DNA of 9,528 bases from an uncultured bacterium (GTDB lineage: Bacteria > Auribacterota > Tritonobacteria > UBA1439): contig CALLYX010000196.1 in the NCBI GenBank assembly GCA_937858775.1, positions 1-9,528 on the forward strand, given 5' to 3'. The stretch's first letter is position 1. Each line of letters starts with the position of its first letter. The notes under the pieces were generated by a model. The model worked only from the letters and a program-made list of their open reading frames with translations, was not told the origin of the DNA and did no database searches. Below, one piece after another: positions 6,906 to 9,528 of this stretch. Made by a program: the position numbers and the translations under genes.

Positions 6906-6923
6906 CCGGCGCCTTCGCGCCGG
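6906..6923 (-). other. hairpin in the ylxP leader
   Basis: In the infB-ylxP gap a perfect 7-bp stem closes a four-base loop (arms 6906-6912 and 6917-6923). Beyond a short bulge the flanking TTTCC and GGAAA can add five more pairs. It lies about 20 bases before the ylxP start, where no ribosome site is obvious. It is followed by TTCACG rather than a U-tract, so it is not a classical terminator; it may be an mRNA processing or translation-control element. Only the pairing is seen. Confidence 0.4.
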
Positions 6924-6980
6924 GAAAGGGGATCGCGCGGGGGGAATGGGCCGGGGGCCGGGCGCCGCCCCGCGGCGCGT

Positions 6981-9113
6981 TCAGAGCTTCTGCGGGACCT
7001 TCTCCATCCGGTACGCCTCTATGACATCCCCTTCGCGGAGGTCCTTGAGGTTCGCGAGCCGGATGCCGCACTCCGTGCCGCTCTTGACCTCCTTGACCTG
7101 TTCCTTGAAGCGGCGCAGCGACAGGATGGCGCCCTCGTGCACGATCTTGTCCCCGCGCACGACGCGCGCGCGGGCGTTCTCCACGACCTTTCCCTCCACG
7201 ACGAGGCTGCCGGCGACCGGGTCGCCCTTGACCGCCTTGAAGATCTGCTTCACTTCCGCGCGCCCGATGATCGTCTCGCGGATCGCGGGTTCAAGCAATC
7301 CCTCCATCGCCTTCCGGACGTCCTCGATCGCCTCGTAGATGACGTCGTAGAGTTTGATCTCAACGTCCTCCCTGCGGCTCAGCTCCTTCGCGTCCACGTC
7401 GATCCTGGTGTGGAAGCCGATTATCACGGCGTCGGAGGCGGAGGCGAGCATCACGTCGCTCTCGTTGATGTCGCCCACCGCGCATCGGAGATTCCTGACG
7501 GAGACCCGCTCGGTGCCGAGCTTCCGCAACGCGTCGCCGAGCGCCTCCACCGACCCCTGGACGTCGCCCTTGAGGATAAGCCGGAGTTCCTTCGTCTTGC
7601 CGGCCGAGATCTTCGAGAAGAGCTCCTCGAGCGTCATCTTGCCCTGGGAGGCGCCGCCGGCCGCGCCCCGCTTCAGGCGGCGCTCCTCCGCTAGGGCCTT
7701 CGCCGCCCGCTCGCTCTCGGCCCCCAGGACCTCCTCGCCCGGCCGGCAGACCCCGCCGAGACCGAGCACCTCCACCGGCTTGGCCGGGCCGGCCTCCCGG
7801 ACGCGCTGGCCCCTGTAGTCGAAGAGCGCCTTTACCTTTCCGGAGGCGGTCCCGCAGACGATCGGGTCGCCGACCCTGAGCGTGCCGCGCCTCACCAGCA
7901 CCGTCGCGACCGCCCCGCGCTCTTTGTCCATCTTGGCCTCGATCACCACCGCCCGGGCGGGGGCGGAAGGATTGGCCTTGAGCTCCATCATCTCCGCCTG
8001 GAGGATTATCATCTCCAGCAGATGGTCGAGCCCCTTCCGCGCGGTGGCGGAGACGTCGCAAAAGATCGTCTGCCCGCCGTAATCCTCCGGGCTGAACCCG
8101 AGATCCATCAACTGCCTCCTGACCTTCTCCGGCTGGGCGCCCGGCTTGTCTATCTTGTTCACGGCTACCATGATCGGAACCCCGGCCGCGCGGGCGTGGT
8201 CGACCGCCTCGCGCGTCTGCGGCATCACCCCGTCGTCCGCGGCGACCACGAGGACGGCGATGTCCGTGACGCCGGCCCCCCGCGCCCTCATGGCCGTGAA
8301 CGTCTCGTGCCCGGGGGTGTCGAGGAAGGTGATCCTGCCCCTCGGCAGGGCCGCCTCGTACGCGCCGATGTGCTGGGTGATGCCGCCTGACTCCTCCTCC
8401 ACGACCTTGCTCTTGCGTATCGCGTCGAGGAGCGACGTTTTGCCGTGGTCGATGTGCCCCATGAACGTCACCACCGGGGGCCTGGGGACCAGGTCCTTCG
8501 GGTCATCCTTGAACTCCTCTTCCCCGGCAGGCGCCTTCTCCGCCACGATCTCCGCCTCGCAGCCGTACTCGTGGGAAACGATCTCGACCGTATCGGCGTC
8601 GATATTCTGGTTGATCGAGACCATGACGCCGAATTTGACGAGGGTGCGCACGACATCCTCGGGCTTCGCCTGGAGAAGCTCGGCCAGCTTTCGGGGGTTT
8701 ACCGGCATCGTCACGGAGATCTTCCTGGGGGGGACGGGCGCCGGCGCTGTATGCGGCTGGGGCTGCGGAGGTATCGCCGCCGGCGGCTTCTTCGCCGCCG
8801 GGGCGGGTGCTGAAGGCCGGGCCTTCGCGGCGGGGGCCGCCGGGGTTTTCGCTGCGGGAGCCGCCGGGGGTTTCGCGGCGGGAGCCGCCGGGGATTTCGC
8901 GGTGCGGGCCGCTTGGGGTTTCACCGCGGCGGTTTTCTTCGCCTCGGGGGGGGCCTTCGGTTTTACGGGCGCGCCCTTCACGCGCGCCGCGGTTTCCTCG
9001 TCGATGGTGCTGGAGGCGCTCTTTGCCGCCACCCCCATGCCGGCGAGGCGCGCGATAATCTCCTTGCTCTCGACGCCCATTTCCCTGGCCAGATCGTATA
9101 TTCTCACGCGCAC
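6981..9113 (-). CDS. infB: translation initiation factor IF-2
   Basis: IF2 is the GTPase that delivers fMet-tRNA to the 30S P site and promotes subunit joining. The 710 residues show a first IF2_N helical domain (RIYDLAREMG, from residue 4), an Ala/Pro/Lys-rich linker with repeats (about 48-130), a second IF2_N domain (131-190) and the G domain. The G domain has G1 GHIDHGKT (219-226), G3 DTPGHE (265-270), G4 NKID (319-322) and G5 SAT (355-357). Beta-barrel domain II (about 385-470), domain III (about 495-600) and the C-terminal fMet-binding domain ending ECGIRLANLKDLREGDVIEA (681-700) follow. G1 has Ile where Val is usual, a mild change. The start is a GTG at 9113 with AAGGGGGG (9121-9128) seven bases upstream; a second GTG two codons later is also possible. 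The upstream gene ends 51 bases before it. Confidence 0.97.
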   Translation of the reverse strand: MRVRIYDLAREMGVESKEIIARLAGMGVAAKSASSTIDEETAARVKGAPVKPKAPPEAKKTAAVKPQAARTAKSPAAPAAKPPAAPAAKTPAAPAAKARPSAPAPAAKKPPAAIPPQPQPHTAPAPVPPRKISVTMPVNPRKLAELLQAKPEDVVRTLVKFGVMVSINQNIDADTVEIVSHEYGCEAEIVAEKAPAGEEEFKDDPKDLVPRPPVVTFMGHIDHGKTSLLDAIRKSKVVEEESGGITQHIGAYEAALPRGRITFLDTPGHETFTAMRARGAGVTDIAVLVVAADDGVMPQTREAVDHARAAGVPIMVAVNKIDKPGAQPEKVRRQLMDLGFSPEDYGGQTIFCDVSATARKGLDHLLEMIILQAEMMELKANPSAPARAVVIEAKMDKERGAVATVLVRRGTLRVGDPIVCGTASGKVKALFDYRGQRVREAGPAKPVEVLGLGGVCRPGEEVLGAESERAAKALAEERRLKRGAAGGASQGKMTLEELFSKISAGKTKELRLILKGDVQGSVEALGDALRKLGTERVSVRNLRCAVGDINESDVMLASASDAVIIGFHTRIDVDAKELSRREDVEIKLYDVIYEAIEDVRKAMEGLLEPAIRETIIGRAEVKQIFKAVKGDPVAGSLVVEGKVVENARARVVRGDKIVHEGAILSLRRFKEQVKEVKSGTECGIRLANLKDLREGDVIEAYRMEKVPQKL
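8826..8897 (-). repeat. 8-residue tandem repeats in the IF2 linker
   Basis: Residues 73-96 of IF2 are three near-identical copies of K-x-P-A-A-P-A-A, encoded by three 24-base units; x is S, P and T in turn. Degenerate continuations follow (residues 97-117). Such Ala/Pro/Lys-rich linkers are normal between the N-terminal IF2 domains and are probably flexible or helical spacers; length likely varies between strains. Confidence 0.85.
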
Positions 9114-9120
9114 GGTCGCA

Positions 9121-9138
9121 CCCCCCTTACATGTTCAT
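9121..9138 (-). promoter_or_regulatory. infB ribosome binding site with an abutting three-codon frame
   Basis: The infB ribosome site AAGGGGGG (9121-9128) supports the GTG start at 9113. It is overlapped by the stop of a three-codon frame, ATG-AAC-ATG-TAA (9138-9127), whose TAA supplies the two As of the site. The ribosome site is well supported; translation of the tiny frame is only a possibility, since no ribosome site is obvious before it. Confidence 0.55.
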
Positions 9139-9164
9139 TTATGGCGTATCTCCGTTTTTCCGCG

Positions 9165-9528
9165 TCATGCCCCTGTTTCGACGGTGGGGCCGCCCTTCTC
9201 CTCGCCGGCGCCTTCCGATCCGTCCTCCGCTTCCGTATCTTCGATCTCGCACAGCCCCGCGCCGCCCGCGGCCTCCCCCGGCTCCCCTGCCGGCGCCGGT
9301 TCGGCCTCACCGCTTTCCGCCCCAGCCGCATCCGCGGCGGGCGTTTCCGCTTCGCCGGAGGCCGGCGCATCGGTCGCATCAGCGGCCGGCGCCCCCGCCT
9401 CATCCGCGGCGGGCGTTTCCGCTTCGCCGGAGGCCGCCGCATCGGTCGCATCGGCGGCCGGCGCCCCCACCGCTTCCGCGGGTGGCTCTTCCGCCGGCAG
9501 GCGGAAATCCGCGACGGCGTGCACGATC
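9165..9528 (-). CDS. nusA: C-terminal tail of the gene upstream of infB, probably NusA (partial)
   Basis: An open minus frame enters from the right edge and stops at a TGA at 9165. The visible 120 residues begin IVHAVADFRLPAEE and then become a low-complexity acidic tail rich in Ala, Glu, Pro, Gly and Asp, with few aromatic or basic residues. No KH, S1 or catalytic motif lies in this part, so identity rests on position: nusA is the usual gene immediately before infB, and acidic extensions on NusA are known in several phyla, where they could modulate RNA polymerase or RNA contacts. A YlxR/YlxQ-type gene or another protein cannot be excluded. A 72-base tandem duplication makes up much of the tail. 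The frame is trusted because the repeat unit is a multiple of three and the stop lies just before infB. The Arg-rich frame across the same repeats is a shadow. Confidence 0.6.
   Translation of the reverse strand, partial: IVHAVADFRLPAEEPPAEAVGAPAADATDAAASGEAETPAADEAGAPAADATDAPASGEAETPAADAAGAESGEAEPAPAGEPGEAAGGAGLCEIEDTEAEDGSEGAGEEKGGPTVETGA
9331..9474 (-). repeat. 72-base tandem duplication in the probable nusA tail
   Basis: Two direct copies, 9331-9402 and 9403-9474, differ at five positions by eye (about 93% identical), and a third partial copy may begin at 9475. Each encodes 24 residues of the pattern GAPAADATDAxASGEAETPA plus four more. The near identity at DNA level, including third positions, suggests a recent duplication by slippage or recombination. 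Confidence 0.85.

Noticed and set aside
6558..7694. Plus-strand open frame of 378 codons across ylxP and infB
   Set aside because: Antisense shadow with Arg/Asp/Leu/His-biased composition; the minus strand carries intact DUF503 and IF2 motifs.
9104..9451. Arg/Pro-rich repeat frame (MRPMRRPPAKRKRPP units) on the minus strand
   Set aside because: It is the 72-base nusA-tail repeat read in another frame and runs into the infB start; the acidic frame with its stop before infB is the better candidate.
9331..9474. Possible CRISPR-like or regulatory repeat array
   Set aside because: Two adjacent copies with no spacers, unit length a multiple of three, inside an open frame: a coding tandem duplication.

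Overview
The window is a high-GC bacterial housekeeping locus with every supported gene on the minus strand. In transcription order (right to left) it reads: tail of a gene that is probably nusA, infB, a DUF503/YlxP-family gene, rbfA, nrnA (DHH phosphoesterase), truB, ribF, rpsO, pnp. This is the widely conserved nusA-infB-rbfA-truB-rpsO-pnp translation/RNA-metabolism cluster. The proteins look intact and full length, with the expected catalytic or binding motifs. Long open frames on the plus strand are antisense shadows typical of GC-rich coding DNA.

The genes work together in translation initiation and RNA maturation or decay. IF2 starts translation, RbfA and S15 serve 30S assembly, TruB modifies tRNA, NrnA clears nanoRNAs and pAp, and PNPase degrades RNA. 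RibF (FAD synthase) is the usual metabolic passenger between truB and rpsO. Gaps are short (the longest, rpsO-pnp, is about 130 bases). Several genes overlap: rbfA/nrnA by 14 bases and nrnA/truB by 149 bases. No convincing promoter could be read by eye, and the layout suggests one long transcription unit entering from the right. Candidate mRNA hairpins lie in the infB-ylxP gap, the rpsO-pnp gap and just after pnp.

The left 730 bases differ. They hold the interior of a membrane glycosyltransferase-like protein of the TMTC/DUF1736 type (often TPR-containing in bacteria), lacking its N-terminal part and running off the window. Its GC is visibly lower (32/60 in bases 301-360 against 43/60 in bases 1081-1140 of pnp). 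It begins abruptly right after a GC-rich hairpin that follows the pnp stop and has no U-tract. This looks like a recombination, insertion or assembly junction.

The organism cannot be fixed. GC content, protein style and the linked DUF503 and NrnA genes fit a PVC-like (for example Omnitrophota/Verrucomicrobia-type) or deltaproteobacterial-type lineage, probably environmental; this is a low-confidence inference. I see no phage, CRISPR, IS element, tRNA or rRNA, and no clearly new system. The most notable points are the left junction, the nrnA/truB overlap, a shortened flavokinase segment in RibF, and recent-looking repeats in the probable NusA tail.
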